From Myxococcota bacterium (GTDB lineage Bacteria > Myxococcota > XYA12-FULL-58-9 > JALHOP01): a stretch of 64,000 nt of DNA. The position numbers and the translations under genes are program-made. This document shows, piece after piece, positions 42,951-54,520 of the stretch (the first letter of the stretch is position 1; each line of letters opens with the position of its first letter). The notes beneath the pieces are model-generated. The model ran no database searches. It had not been told where the DNA came from and worked only from the letters and a program-made list of their open reading frames with translations. The DNA is taken from assembly GCA_022842935.1 (NCBI GenBank), contig JALHOP010000002.1, positions 558,001 to 622,000 on the forward strand, given 5' to 3'.

Positions 42951-43961
42951 CTAGCGGTCGACCTCATAGGCGAGCGCGACACGGCCAACCATGGTCTGCT
43001 CCAGCGCAATGGCTCGAACATCTTCACCGTCATCGCGGCCCCGGAAGCGCCGCATGACTGTGCGTCCGAGTGCCGCCCGCAGGTGGAGCCCCGCGACCAC
43101 GCGGACATCGAGCGTCGCGCCTGCCCAGGCAGTGGTGTAGCTGATGCGGTCGAGCTGCGAGACGCCGCCGATGCCGAACAAGGTGTTCTGATAACGCGCC
43201 GTCGCGCCGACCTCGACGCGCGGCGTGAGCATGTAACCAAACTCGATCTTCTCGGGCGCCCGCAGCTCGACGTGCCAGCGGCCGCGGAACAGTTCGTAGC
43301 CCGCGCCAGGGAGCACGTACATGGGCAGCTGCTGTGAGAAGGCAAGCCCAAGGTAGAGCGTCTCGTTGGGCCCAAGCGCGTAGGTGGTGATCACCTGGGC
43401 ACCGTGGGTCACGTGCCCCATGGTGACGTCGTTCATGTTGGTGTTGAGATTCGGCACGTACCGCAATAGCAGACACCAGCGTTCAGAGAGCTCGTGACGA
43501 AACGTCAACGTCGTCCTGAACGTGTGCAGGACGTCGGCGCCGACTTCGGTTCCGCCGCTGTATTCGAAATTGGTGCGCCCATACATGAGGCCGACCGCGA
43601 GCATCGTGCGAGGGCCGTCGAAGAAGATCGGAAAGCCGGTGCCCACTGAGAGCTGGTCCATGGCGATCATGCCGTATTGGCCGCCCTCGCGCGATGCCGA
43701 TGCCGCGTGTTGCTCGAAGTTGACGCTCCCAACGCCAGCGGTGGGCTTGGCAACCGGGTCGCCGTCATCGACATCGCCCTCGTCGATGTCAGGGGCGATC
43801 TCGCGGACACCTTCTTCTGAGCCGACGCCCATGAAGGTCTGCGCCCGTGCGGTCGCCGACACCGCGAGGACGCAAACAAGTCCGCCATAGCGCACAAGTC
43901 GACCAGCGCCGATAGGTGGCGTGCTCACGCTGCGCTGCCGGTGCTCGAGTCCTCGCTTCAC
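42951..43961 (-). CDS. Outer-membrane beta-barrel-like protein
   Basis: 336 aa from GTG 43961 (GGAG 10 bases before; GTG 43928 is an alternative). Signal peptide RLVRYGGLVCVLAVSATARA-Q. The mature part has an acidic segment then alternating amphipathic strands (FRTTLTFRHELSERWCLLLRYVP, TLYLGLAFSQQLPMYVLPGAGYEL, WHVELRAPEKIEFGYMLTPRVEVGATARY) typical of a small porin-like barrel, ending ALAYEVDR. Divergent from a TetR regulator, which may control it. Confidence 0.7.
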   Translation of the reverse strand: MKRGLEHRQRSVSTPPIGAGRLVRYGGLVCVLAVSATARAQTFMGVGSEEGVREIAPDIDEGDVDDGDPVAKPTAGVGSVNFEQHAASASREGGQYGMIAMDQLSVGTGFPIFFDGPRTMLAVGLMYGRTNFEYSGGTEVGADVLHTFRTTLTFRHELSERWCLLLRYVPNLNTNMNDVTMGHVTHGAQVITTYALGPNETLYLGLAFSQQLPMYVLPGAGYELFRGRWHVELRAPEKIEFGYMLTPRVEVGATARYQNTLFGIGGVSQLDRISYTTAWAGATLDVRVVAGLHLRAALGRTVMRRFRGRDDGEDVRAIALEQTMVGRVALAYEVDR

Positions 43962-44097
43962 GCTGCAACAACTCCGCGTGCGTGCCCCGTAACGCCCAGA
44001 CGAACGTCCGCCTGACGCGGAATATCCAAGGGTAGCCGACGCGATGTGGGGGTGCATTTCGTTCATCGACACGGGCTCAGAAACGTTGGTGCAGGCA

Positions 44098-44138
44098 GAA
44101 GCCATGCAAGTCGGCGGCCAAGCCGCGATCATGGCTTC
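44098..44138. promoter_or_regulatory. Palindromic operator, likely TetR site
   Basis: GAAGCCATG (44098-44106) / CATGGCTTC (44130-44138) is a perfect 9-bp inverted repeat enclosing GCGGC-CAA-GCCGC (44114-44126), nearly concentric. It sits 45 bp before the TetR gene and ~140 bp before the divergent barrel-protein gene. Confidence 0.5.
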
Positions 44139-44182
44139 CACGACTTGCGCGGTTGGCGCTCGGATTGCGATAATCGAGCGCG

Positions 44183-44788
44183 ATGAGCTCGACGCGCCGT
44201 ACAGGGATGGTCCGGACCGGTGGTCGCAGCGCCCGCGTGGTGAGCAACGTTTTGTCAGCCGCGGTCCACGAACTGACGCGTTCTGGCTACGATAGCTTTC
44301 GCGTCGACGCAGTCGCTAGCGCTGCGGGGGTCAATAAGACCTCGGTTTACCGCCGCTGGCCAAACAAACTCGCCCTCGTTGCGGCCGCCCTGCGCGCCCG
44401 CCCCGTCATGGCCGAGGCACCGCCTGACGAGGGCACCTTGCGCGGCGACCTCGTGCTCGCCCTCGACCGCGCCGGTGCCTATTGCGCCAGCATCCAGTTT
44501 CGCGACACGGCCGGCCTGTTACGCACGAGCGAGCCCGAAGTCGAGGCGCTGCTGCTCGAGCTAAGACGGGAGTTTTATGACAAGCAGTCGGTGGTGGTTG
44601 GCCAGGCCATCAAGCGCGGCGAGCTGCCGGCGGGGACCGACGCCCACTTCATCCTCGACGTGCTTTTCACCCAGGTGGTCGCGCTGACCCTGCGCGCAAA
44701 ACAGCGGCTCTCTCAGCAAACTCTCGGCCAGCTCGTCGAGCTCGTGGTGAGCGGAGCCGAGCATGGTGGGGCCCGACGTCCGGTGTAA
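44183..44788 (+). CDS. TetR/AcrR-family transcriptional regulator
   Basis: 201 aa. N-terminal HTH: VLSAAVHELTRSGYDSFRVDAVASAAGVNKTSVYRRWPNKLALVAAAL, with the canonical TSVYRRWPNK recognition-helix end. The C-terminal ligand/dimer domain resembles the TetR_C_33 or similar class (LLRTSEPEVEALLLELRREFYDKQ). Likely represses the divergent outer-membrane protein gene and itself through the palindrome upstream. Inducer unknown. Confidence 0.9.
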   Translation: MSSTRRTGMVRTGGRSARVVSNVLSAAVHELTRSGYDSFRVDAVASAAGVNKTSVYRRWPNKLALVAAALRARPVMAEAPPDEGTLRGDLVLALDRAGAYCASIQFRDTAGLLRTSEPEVEALLLELRREFYDKQSVVVGQAIKRGELPAGTDAHFILDVLFTQVVALTLRAKQRLSQQTLGQLVELVVSGAEHGGARRPV

Positions 44789-44962
44789 GTGCGGACTCCA
44801 CACTGCACCTGTGGGTGTTTGACGACGGTGCATGACCCATTTCGAGCTGCCCTCGCTTGGGCCACCCACGCACGACGTGACGCGCAGGTCGTCGCGCAAG
44901 ACGTCTCCGGCCGCACCGGGCCGAGAGCACGACGAGCCCTAGAGCGCACGCGAGCACCCGAG

Positions 44963-46189
44963 CTAATTGTCACGAAGTGATTTGAGCCGGTCGAGGCGGC
45001 GGGCGCGGTCTTGTGCGACCTCGTGGCTCGGGTCGAGCGTGAGAATGCGCTGATACCAAGCGTAGGCGCTCTCGATTTGCTCTTCGCGCAGCGCGTTTTC
45101 GCCGCGGCGCAGGTACTCTTCGATGAGGCGCTTGCGCTCGGGCATCCAGGCGCTCTCTTGCGCCTCGAGCTTGCCACGGTCAGCGTCGCTTAGCTCTTCG
45201 CTCATCGCGGCATCGATGGCGAGCAAGGCGTCGAAGACAGAACCGCCCTCGTAGAGCTTGCGGGCACGCGTCAGCACAGCCTCAGCGCGATTCGCGGAAG
45301 GCTGACTCGGCGCGGCGCTTGCCGTCTGCTTCGGCGGATCGGGGCGGCGGTTACGTCTACGAGCGTCCGGTTCGTCTTTGGCGTTCATGGCGGCGGTGGC
45401 CGCGGCGATCGGGCTGAAGGTCGCCGTCGGCGCGGTGGTCGTGGTCGCGGTCCGAAGCGCTCGCTCTTCGGCGCGTACTTCGACGAGCGCAAACCAGCGC
45501 TGCGCATCGGCCGACCACGTGTCGAGGTTCACGCCAGTGCGCGTCTGCTCGACCATGCCGGCGTCGTCGAGCACGTTGCGCAAGCGAAGGGCATCGTCGT
45601 AACGCTCCGCCCTGGCACACATCTCGGCGAGCTTGAGCACGAGCGGCGCGAGCGACTCGGTGTTGTCGCAAGCGCGGCGCTGACTCCAAAGGTCGAAGAC
45701 CAGCTCGCGTTGCGCGGCCCCCTGGCACTTCGTCGACAGCTCGAGCTTCTGCTGCGTGGCACGGAACGACTTCACACGCTTGTCCTGGAACTCGCTCGCG
45801 CGCTGCAGGGACGTGCGCACGTGTTTGATGTCGGCTTCGCGCGTCATCAAGCCAAGCGCCGCTTGGTAGTAGCTGATGGCCTCCGCGTAGCCCTGACTGC
45901 CGGCGTCGCCCCGGGAGCGGGCGCGGCCAGCGTCAGCGAGCAGACTGTCGACGACGCGCTTGGTCTCCGCCTCGATGGTCTTCGCAAGCTCGGCAAGGGC
46001 GCGCTTGTCGGCGTCGGACTGCGGTTCGATGTCGCTCAAGATGGCGGCGCTGCGCTCGAGGTCCCCAGCGACGTACGCCGCTCGCGCGTCGTCGAGCGTG
46101 GCGTGGGCGCAGCCAGCGACGGCCTGCATCGCACAGGCAAACGCAACCAAACCAACCCGCCGCACTACTCTTCCCTTCGGCGAGTCCAT
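44963..46189 (-). CDS. Lipoprotein with TPR-like helical repeats
   Basis: 408 aa from ATG 46189. RRVGLVAFACAMQAVAGCAHA is a lipoprotein signal (lipobox AVAGC). Helical repeats start ARAAYVAGDLERSAAILSDIEP and end EQIESAYAWYQRILTLDPSHEVAQDRARRLDRL, the last being a clear TPR. A Thr/Ala/Arg-rich disordered linker (~260-310) divides two helical parts. Probably periplasmic protein scaffold. Divergent from leuS. Confidence 0.7.
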   Translation of the reverse strand: MDSPKGRVVRRVGLVAFACAMQAVAGCAHATLDDARAAYVAGDLERSAAILSDIEPQSDADKRALAELAKTIEAETKRVVDSLLADAGRARSRGDAGSQGYAEAISYYQAALGLMTREADIKHVRTSLQRASEFQDKRVKSFRATQQKLELSTKCQGAAQRELVFDLWSQRRACDNTESLAPLVLKLAEMCARAERYDDALRLRNVLDDAGMVEQTRTGVNLDTWSADAQRWFALVEVRAEERALRTATTTTAPTATFSPIAAATAAMNAKDEPDARRRNRRPDPPKQTASAAPSQPSANRAEAVLTRARKLYEGGSVFDALLAIDAAMSEELSDADRGKLEAQESAWMPERKRLIEEYLRRGENALREEQIESAYAWYQRILTLDPSHEVAQDRARRLDRLKSLRDN

Positions 46190-46231
46190 CCCTCGCCTTG
46201 AAAACACTCGGCGTGCTACGTCAGCAGCCGC

Positions 46232-48786
<2,555 letters not shown>

Positions 48787-48790
<4 letters not shown>

Positions 48791-49017
48791 GCCTCGGCAA
48801 GCTCGACCTCGACGCCTGGACCAACGGGCCCTTGAAGCCGCCGTTCAAATTCGGCCCCAATCATCCGGTGCGTGTGATCATCGACGGTCAGGCCGAGCCC
48901 GGTACCATTGCGTTTCCGCTCACCAAGGACGCCGACCCCGAATACCTCGTTGACCTGCAGAGCGGCGGCGACATCGCGGTGAAGCAGTCGGAGTTGCAGT
49001 CGCTCGCAGACGACTGA
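48787..49017 (+). CDS. Small protein coupled to leuS
   Basis: 76 aa from GTG 48787, overlapping the leuS stop (GTGA). The frame extends far upstream inside leuS, but that part is a shadow. Sequence: LDLDAWTNGPLKPPFKFGPNHPVRVIIDGQ then AEPGTIAFPLTKDADPEYLVDLQSGGDIAVKQSELQSLADD, a compact beta protein. No family recognised; conservation next to leuS could be checked in relatives. Confidence 0.6.
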
Positions 49018-49244
49018 GACTGTGTTGGGGTCAAAAGAAAAATGTCGCCGTGGCCTGTGCGTTCACCGGCGCTCCCGGCGTGAAATGCACGTCTTCGACG
49101 GGCGCGGGCTCGCCCACGAGCTGCGATGCGTTGGCGAACTGCTCAGAGGGCCTCGGGTACGCGGGCTCCGCCACGTGCCGATCCGCTCTTGACGGCGGCG
49201 AGGAAATCAACGCCATTGGGGCCCCGAAACCCCAGCAAGGAAAC

Positions 49245-49640
49245 GTGCTCGACATGCTCGACCAGATGACCCAGCTCCTCAAGTCCCCCGCCGCCGCTGA
49301 TCTCTTGAAGCAACTCCAGGGTCACGGCCTCAGCGATCAACAAGCCTCCGCCGCGCTTTCCGCGACCGCCGAGGGCGTGGTCGAGCAAACGAGTGGAGCG
49401 GGCGGCCTCGCCGGCATGGCCGCAGGGTTGATGGGCGGCGCTGGAGGCGGGCTCGGCGCCCTTGGCAGTCTGCTGGGTGGCGGCGCTGGGGGGGACGCGA
49501 CCTCAGGCATGAGCGCGATGGCAGGGCCGGTTGCGGCTTTCGTTGCGCAGAAGACCGGGCTCGCGCCAGCCATGGCGCAAACCATCGTCAACGCCGTGTT
49601 GCCCAAGCTGATGGCCATGTTGAGCGGCGCCAAAGCTTAG
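49245..49640 (+). CDS. DUF937-like Gly-rich protein
   Basis: 131 aa. GTG 49245 has AAGGA 5 bases upstream; the longer ORF begins with a non-protein-like stretch. VLDMLDQMTQLLKSPAAADLLKQLQGHGLSDQQASAALS is followed by a Gly/Ala-rich middle (MGGAGGGLGALGSLLGGGAGG) and FVAQKTGLAPAMAQTIVNAVLPKLMAML, the helical pattern of DUF937/YidB-like proteins. No signal. 49018-49244 holds nothing I can support. Confidence 0.6.
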   Translation: MLDMLDQMTQLLKSPAAADLLKQLQGHGLSDQQASAALSATAEGVVEQTSGAGGLAGMAAGLMGGAGGGLGALGSLLGGGAGGDATSGMSAMAGPVAAFVAQKTGLAPAMAQTIVNAVLPKLMAMLSGAKA

Positions 49641-49666
49641 CGCGGGTCGACGAGCTCGTCGCGGCG

Positions 49667-51133
49667 TTAGCGACGCTTCCCGAAGAGGGAGCCGAGCACG
49701 CCGCGGACGATCTCTCGACCGACAGATGAGCCCACGGTGCGCGCCGCGCTCTTGGCGAGGGTCTGCACCAATCCATCGTGGACGCCCCCCCGCGGACCGA
49801 CTTTGCCAAAAAGCAGCTCATTGAGCGCTGACGGCGGCGTCGACTGTGCGGCAGGTGCGACTGGTGCGTGGGCTTTGAGCTGTTCGTAGGCAGACTCGCG
49901 GTCGAGCGCCTTTTCGTAGTGGCCCGCGATAACGGACGACGCGATGTGCTGGCGACGCTGTTCAGCGCTAATCGGTCCGATTTGGCTGCCCGGCGGCACG
50001 ACGAAAGAGCGCTCCGCTATCGAGGGTCTTCCTTCGGCATCGAGGAATGAAACGAGTGCTTCACCAACACCTAGCTCGGTGATGGCGGCAGGCAGGTCGA
50101 GCGCGGGATTCTGGCGCATCGTCTCGGCCGCAGCACGGACGGCTTTTTGATCTTTGGGCGTGAAGGCACGCAACGCATGCTGAATGCGATTGCCCAGCTG
50201 GCCCAACACGGACTCCGGGATGTCGAGAGGATTCTGGGTCACGAAGTAGATGCCAACGCCCTTCGAGCGGACCAAGCGCACCACCTGCTCGACCTTCTCG
50301 AGGAGTGCTTTGGGGACGTCTCGGAACAGCAGATGCGCCTCGTCAAAGAAGAGCACGAGCTTGGGCTTTTCGGCGTCGCCCACCTCGGGCAGGCGCTCGA
50401 AGAGCTCCGATAGCAGCCATAACAAGACCGTGGCGTAGAGCTTCGGCGAGCTCATCAAGCGGTCAGCCGCGAGGATGTTGACGACACCTTTGCCGCCGCT
50501 AACCTGCATCAAGTCCGCGATGTCGAGCATGGGCTCACCGAAGAATCGATCGGCACCCTGACTCTCGAGTGCCGAGAGTCCACGCTGAATCGCGCCTATC
50601 GAAGCGGCGGAGATGTTGCCGTATTCGGTGGTGAGCTTCTTGGCGTTGTCGCCCACGAACTGAAGCATCGCGCGCAAGTCTTTGCTGTCGAGCAAGAGCA
50701 GCCCAGCTTCGTCGGCGATCTTGAAGACCAGGTTCAGCACGCCTTCTTGCGTGTCATTCAAGTCGAGCAAGCGCGCGAGCAGCAGTGGGCCTAAGTCGGA
50801 GACGGTGGCGCGAACAGGGTGCCCGGCTTCACCGGCGACGTCCCAGAAGACGACGGGGCAGGCGGCGTAGTCGACACTGAGCCCAAGGCTATTCAAGCGC
50901 TCGGTGACCTTGAGATTTTGGCCGCCGGGCTGTGCGAGACCCGAGAGATCTCCTTTGACGTCAGCAAGAAACACCGGCACGCCAATCGCCGAGAGCTGCT
51001 GCGCAATGGACTGCAACGTCACGGTCTTGCCGGTCCCGGTGGCACCAGCCACCAGGCCGTGGCGGTTCGCAAGCGCTGGGAGGAGGAACTGCTCGCCGCT
51101 TTGGTTTTTCGCTATGCGCAGGGGTGGCGTCAT
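49667..51133 (-). CDS. HerA-like ATPase (DUF853 family)
   Basis: 488 aa from ATG 51133; an upstream extension to 51379 is Arg/Ser-rich shadow. Walker [16 protein letters not shown] (~28), [17 protein letters not shown], Walker [14 protein letters not shown] (~260), [31 protein letters not shown]. This is the YjgR/DUF853 class of HerA-FtsK-type ATPases, hexameric DNA or protein pumps of unclear role. The C-terminal ~90 residues are family-typical ([44 protein letters not shown]). Confidence 0.88.
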   Translation of the reverse strand: MTPPLRIAKNQSGEQFLLPALANRHGLVAGATGTGKTVTLQSIAQQLSAIGVPVFLADVKGDLSGLAQPGGQNLKVTERLNSLGLSVDYAACPVVFWDVAGEAGHPVRATVSDLGPLLLARLLDLNDTQEGVLNLVFKIADEAGLLLLDSKDLRAMLQFVGDNAKKLTTEYGNISAASIGAIQRGLSALESQGADRFFGEPMLDIADLMQVSGGKGVVNILAADRLMSSPKLYATVLLWLLSELFERLPEVGDAEKPKLVLFFDEAHLLFRDVPKALLEKVEQVVRLVRSKGVGIYFVTQNPLDIPESVLGQLGNRIQHALRAFTPKDQKAVRAAAETMRQNPALDLPAAITELGVGEALVSFLDAEGRPSIAERSFVVPPGSQIGPISAEQRRQHIASSVIAGHYEKALDRESAYEQLKAHAPVAPAAQSTPPSALNELLFGKVGPRGGVHDGLVQTLAKSAARTVGSSVGREIVRGVLGSLFGKRR

Positions 51134-51203
51134 GAACGGGAAGCTCTCACAGTTTGCCGCGCAGGCAATCATTGCCCGCGCAGCAAACCGATCGCGAGAC
51201 GCG

Positions 51204-51542
51204 TTACTTCGCGCCGCCGAGGAGGCCGCCGAGGCCTTCCATGAGACCACCGCGTTGCTCGGCGCTGAGCGGCGTGCCGTCCGAGGTCGCCTTCGCTGAG
51301 GCCTGCTCGACACCCTGGCTGATGGCGCTCGGCTGATCGGAGCCCTGGGCAAGCAACGACTTCGCCGTCGATGCCGCAACCTCGACGTAGGTCTTGTTGA
51401 TGTTGAGCTTGCTAGCCAGCGCGGCGGCGCCGGAATCCATCATGGCGTCGCCGGCCGAGGCGGGAGCCGACGTTCCTTGGTTCTTCGCGCAGGCGAACGC
51501 GCCGAGGGCCACGGCAAGGGACACGGAGAGAATACGAAGCAT
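51204..51542 (-). CDS. Small lipoprotein
   Basis: 112 aa from ATG 51542. [23 protein letters not shown] is a lipoprotein signal. The mature part is helical ([34 protein letters not shown]) and ends [16 protein letters not shown], a Gly-rich tail like the DUF937-like protein at 49245. Function unknown. Upstream of, and codirectional with, the HerA-like gene. Confidence 0.65.
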   Translation of the reverse strand: MLRILSVSLAVALGAFACAKNQGTSAPASAGDAMMDSGAAALASKLNINKTYVEVAASTAKSLLAQGSDQPSAISQGVEQASAKATSDGTPLSAEQRGGLMEGLGGLLGGAK

Positions 51543-51633
51543 GGGAGATGACCTCAATGTGATGAGCCGCGAACTTACGGCGGGCTGGTGTTACCAAGCC
51601 TGCGCACGCGGGCAAAGCACCAAAGCGCGGTCT

Positions 51634-52518
51634 CTATCGGCCTGCTTGCGGCAGCGACTCGGTGCCCTTCCGCTCGGCGGCCGCGAGCAAACCGCGATAC
51701 AGCGCCCGACTCGTCGCGTTGCTGTCGGTGGCAAAGCGAGGCGCTTCGTTCTTGAAAAACAGCTTTTGGAGCGTTGGTGCTATCGCTTGCTGCTCAGCCG
51801 CGGGGAGGTCGCGTAGAGCGCGCAGGATCCGGTCGACTCGCGCCATATCGAGCTCGCGTCGGTGCTGTCCCGTCTCCGGATCGCGGATGGCGTCATTGAG
51901 CGCGAGGAGTTTCCTCGCCTCGTTCCTAACGCTCTCTGGGAGCTCGAGCCCCTTCGCGGCAAGCTTCTCGAGGGCGACGTACGCTGCGTCGCCAACCACC
52001 TGCTGCTGGTCGATCCGCCGCATCCATTCGACGGCCAGCTGACTCAACGCCGCCTGCTCTAGCGGGCTCATGGTGTCGGTGTCGCGTAGAAAGGCCAGAT
52101 CTTTTGTGGTCAGCGCGCGCGACCGGGTCAAGAAGACCAGCGGCGCAGGCAGGTCCTCCTTCATGTCCACCTGTGCGACCCACGCCGCGCCCATGCTGAA
52201 CAGCCCAGCGGCCCCCATCGCGAGGAATCCACCGAGCTCGAAAACAAAGAAAGACGGCGAAGCGACAAGAGCCGCAGAAGCCCCGATGAGCGGAATCCAA
52301 CTCGTCTTGGAATTGAGTAGCGACGCAAGGCGCCCCCGGGTTTGCGGCTTCGCGCCGCGCGTTTCCAGGAGGCCGAGGAAGCGGTCGTTGTGGGCAACGA
52401 TCGAGGACAGCGTCCCACCCACGGGGACGAGTGCGCGCTCGCTGACTGGCACTAGCGCCGACGCAGGTGGGGCGATTGGGGCTGTCACGACGGAGCGGTC
52501 TGGCACCAGGGATTTCAT
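51634..52518 (-). CDS. Hypothetical membrane-associated helical protein
   Basis: 294 aa. N-terminal ~45 residues disordered and Val/Pro-rich; two hydrophobic helices at ~70-115 (WIPLIGASAALVASPSFFVFELGGFLAMGAAGLFSMGAAW); then ~170 residues of soluble helices rich in Leu/Ala/Glu (LEQAALSQLAVEWMRRIDQQQVVGDAAYVALEKLAAKGLELP). No signal peptide. No family recognised. Confidence 0.6.
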   Translation of the reverse strand: MKSLVPDRSVVTAPIAPPASALVPVSERALVPVGGTLSSIVAHNDRFLGLLETRGAKPQTRGRLASLLNSKTSWIPLIGASAALVASPSFFVFELGGFLAMGAAGLFSMGAAWVAQVDMKEDLPAPLVFLTRSRALTTKDLAFLRDTDTMSPLEQAALSQLAVEWMRRIDQQQVVGDAAYVALEKLAAKGLELPESVRNEARKLLALNDAIRDPETGQHRRELDMARVDRILRALRDLPAAEQQAIAPTLQKLFFKNEAPRFATDSNATSRALYRGLLAAAERKGTESLPQAGR

Positions 52519-52657
52519 CCTGGTCGCATATCGGTGAAACGACGCGCAGGTTGCTAGGGCCCCGCTGTCTAGCGGTCAGCGGGGACTGCCAGACGGCCAC
52601 GTGCCGCGCCGGAAGGAAAGGCTCGCCACCCGATCCGGCTTTGCCCATTCACCCGCT

Positions 52658-54277
52658 TCAGCGAATGACGCTATCCGCCGCCCGCGCGGCAAAGCGCCGC
52701 GCCGTAACGTGAGCCGTGAGCAAAAACGCAGCGAAGATGACCGTCCAAATGCTGGCATCGACACCCATGCATCCGCCTCCTGCTTGCAGTAAAGCACCGC
52801 CCCCAAGACTCCCATCCGCGTTCGGTCGTGCGCCGTTCCAGGCCTGCGGGTCCGCTCCGGCGGACGAGAGGCACAAGCCGCTGTCGTCATCGCAGACGGG
52901 CTGCGCGTTGTCGGCGCAGTCTTGATCGTCACGGCAACGCGGCGTGCAGGCGCGGGCATTGCCAAAGCGGGCGCATACGTAGCCAGTACGACAGTCGGTG
53001 CTGTCGCTGCAGCGCTTCAAACAGTACTGCGTGCCGAACAGCCCGCCGCACAAAGCGTTACTGTCGCCGCACGACGAGTCGGCATTGCACGGTGACATGG
53101 TGCAGTAGCCGTTCTGGAACATTCCGTCGACGTTATCGAGGCCGATGCACTCGAGCCCGCCGCACGGCGCGTTGTCGTCGCACGCTAGGCCGACTTTGCC
53201 CGCATTGCTGCCGCCACCACCGCCGCCGCCATCGCCGTCCACGCAGGCGCCAGGCTCCCACGCGCAAGAATCGCTGCAGGTCATGGTCCGCGATTTGTTG
53301 GTGCCACAGCTCTCGACGTCGGTTTCGCCGGGCTCACATTCGCCCTGACCGGTGCAGGTCGACCAAGCAGACCAGGTACCGCCGTTACAGGTCCGCGATT
53401 GCGTGCCACAGCGGCCACAGTCGCGGTCGTCGGTCGCGGTACCAGTGCATGTTCCGCCGCCGCCGCCACCCGTGCCACCGACGCGAAGGTCGTAGATGTT
53501 GGGATCGGTCGCGACCTGCGGAGCCACCTTGACCTTGTAGGTGCCGGCGGCGAGGCCCGACTTGTTGATGACCGCGCCTTCGGCGGTCTTGCTGCCGCTC
53601 GCAACCTGACTGCCGCCACTGTCGGTGAGCTGAAAGTCGAGAGCTCCCGAGCCGCCATCGTAGGCGAGCGTTAGGGCGATACTGCTCTGACCATTGACGG
53701 TGACCGCGTACCAGTCTTGATCGGCGGCCACCCGGTTGGTGACGCCGCTGCCGAGCTGGCCTGCGCTTGCGGCGCTGTCGGCGACCTCGGGGTCCTCGTC
53801 GTCGATGATCTCCACATCGAGAGTGTTGGTCGCGCAACGATCAGGGTCAAGAAACCCGCCCTTGTAGCCATCGACGAAGCCGTAAACGGAGACGCTCGAC
53901 CAGCCGTTGTCCATGAAGTCGCCCGTGCAATCGACGGTGCGCTGAACACGCTGGGCGGCTGCCTCCTGCGAGGTCACGCTAAAGGTGCTCGAGTAGAACG
54001 TCGTATCGCTGCCCCAGTAGGAGTCGTCGACGAAGGCCTGCACGAGTACCTGATGGCCGATGCTCAGCGGATTGGCCTGACCGGTCAGGACGATGTCCAT
54101 GCGGCAAAAACTACGTGGATCGCCACCGATGGCTTGCGTCGCGACCTTGAAGGTCAGAGTCAGCTCGCCGCTCTGGCAGCTCATGTTTTGGACGGTGAGC
54201 GCCGACGACACGTCGGCCCAAAGGCCGATGCCGACGAACAAAATGGCGGTGACGAGTCGGCTAACGCTGACCCGCAT
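52658..54277 (-). CDS. Secreted Cys-rich protein with Myxo-CTERM-like tail
   Basis: 539 aa from ATG 54277 (GAGGG upstream). Signal peptide MRVSVSRLVTAILFVGIGLWADVSSA. Residues ~150-260 form a PPC-like beta domain (DQDWYAVTVNGQSSIALTLAYDGGSGALDFQLTDSGG). Gly-rich linkers separate several disulfide-rich modules (CGRCGTQSRTC, CDDNAPCGGLEC, CSDSTDCRTGYVC). The end is GGGCMG, a hydrophobic helix (WTVIFAAFLLTAHV) and ARRFAAR, the layout of a Myxo-CTERM sorting signal. Predicted cell-surface protein processed at the tail. Confidence 0.75.
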   Translation of the reverse strand: MRVSVSRLVTAILFVGIGLWADVSSALTVQNMSCQSGELTLTFKVATQAIGGDPRSFCRMDIVLTGQANPLSIGHQVLVQAFVDDSYWGSDTTFYSSTFSVTSQEAAAQRVQRTVDCTGDFMDNGWSSVSVYGFVDGYKGGFLDPDRCATNTLDVEIIDDEDPEVADSAASAGQLGSGVTNRVAADQDWYAVTVNGQSSIALTLAYDGGSGALDFQLTDSGGSQVASGSKTAEGAVINKSGLAAGTYKVKVAPQVATDPNIYDLRVGGTGGGGGGTCTGTATDDRDCGRCGTQSRTCNGGTWSAWSTCTGQGECEPGETDVESCGTNKSRTMTCSDSCAWEPGACVDGDGGGGGGGSNAGKVGLACDDNAPCGGLECIGLDNVDGMFQNGYCTMSPCNADSSCGDSNALCGGLFGTQYCLKRCSDSTDCRTGYVCARFGNARACTPRCRDDQDCADNAQPVCDDDSGLCLSSAGADPQAWNGARPNADGSLGGGALLQAGGGCMGVDASIWTVIFAAFLLTAHVTARRFAARAADSVIR

Positions 54278-54520
54278 GGGGACCCTCACTTTGGTTCGAC
54301 AGGAAGCGATCGCCTCGAAGGGTCTAGGCGCCTTCCCAGATCAGCGGGGTGTATCGGCAACGACCGCCAAGAGTTGTTACCGTTCGACGCGAAGCAACCC
54401 CCGCGTCACGCCGCCGATATATCGATCTGGATTCGCAGCTAGAGCGATCGCGTGACCACGTCACGTGAGCTGACGACTCCAATCCCATCACAATTTGACC
54501 TTCCAAAGGCAGGTGAACCC

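Noticed and set aside
42848-43375. N-terminal extension of the minus-strand gene ending at 41717
   Set aside because: Ser/Arg/Cys-rich and antisense-frame to the outer-membrane protein gene; a GTG with Shine-Dalgarno at 42847 explains the start.
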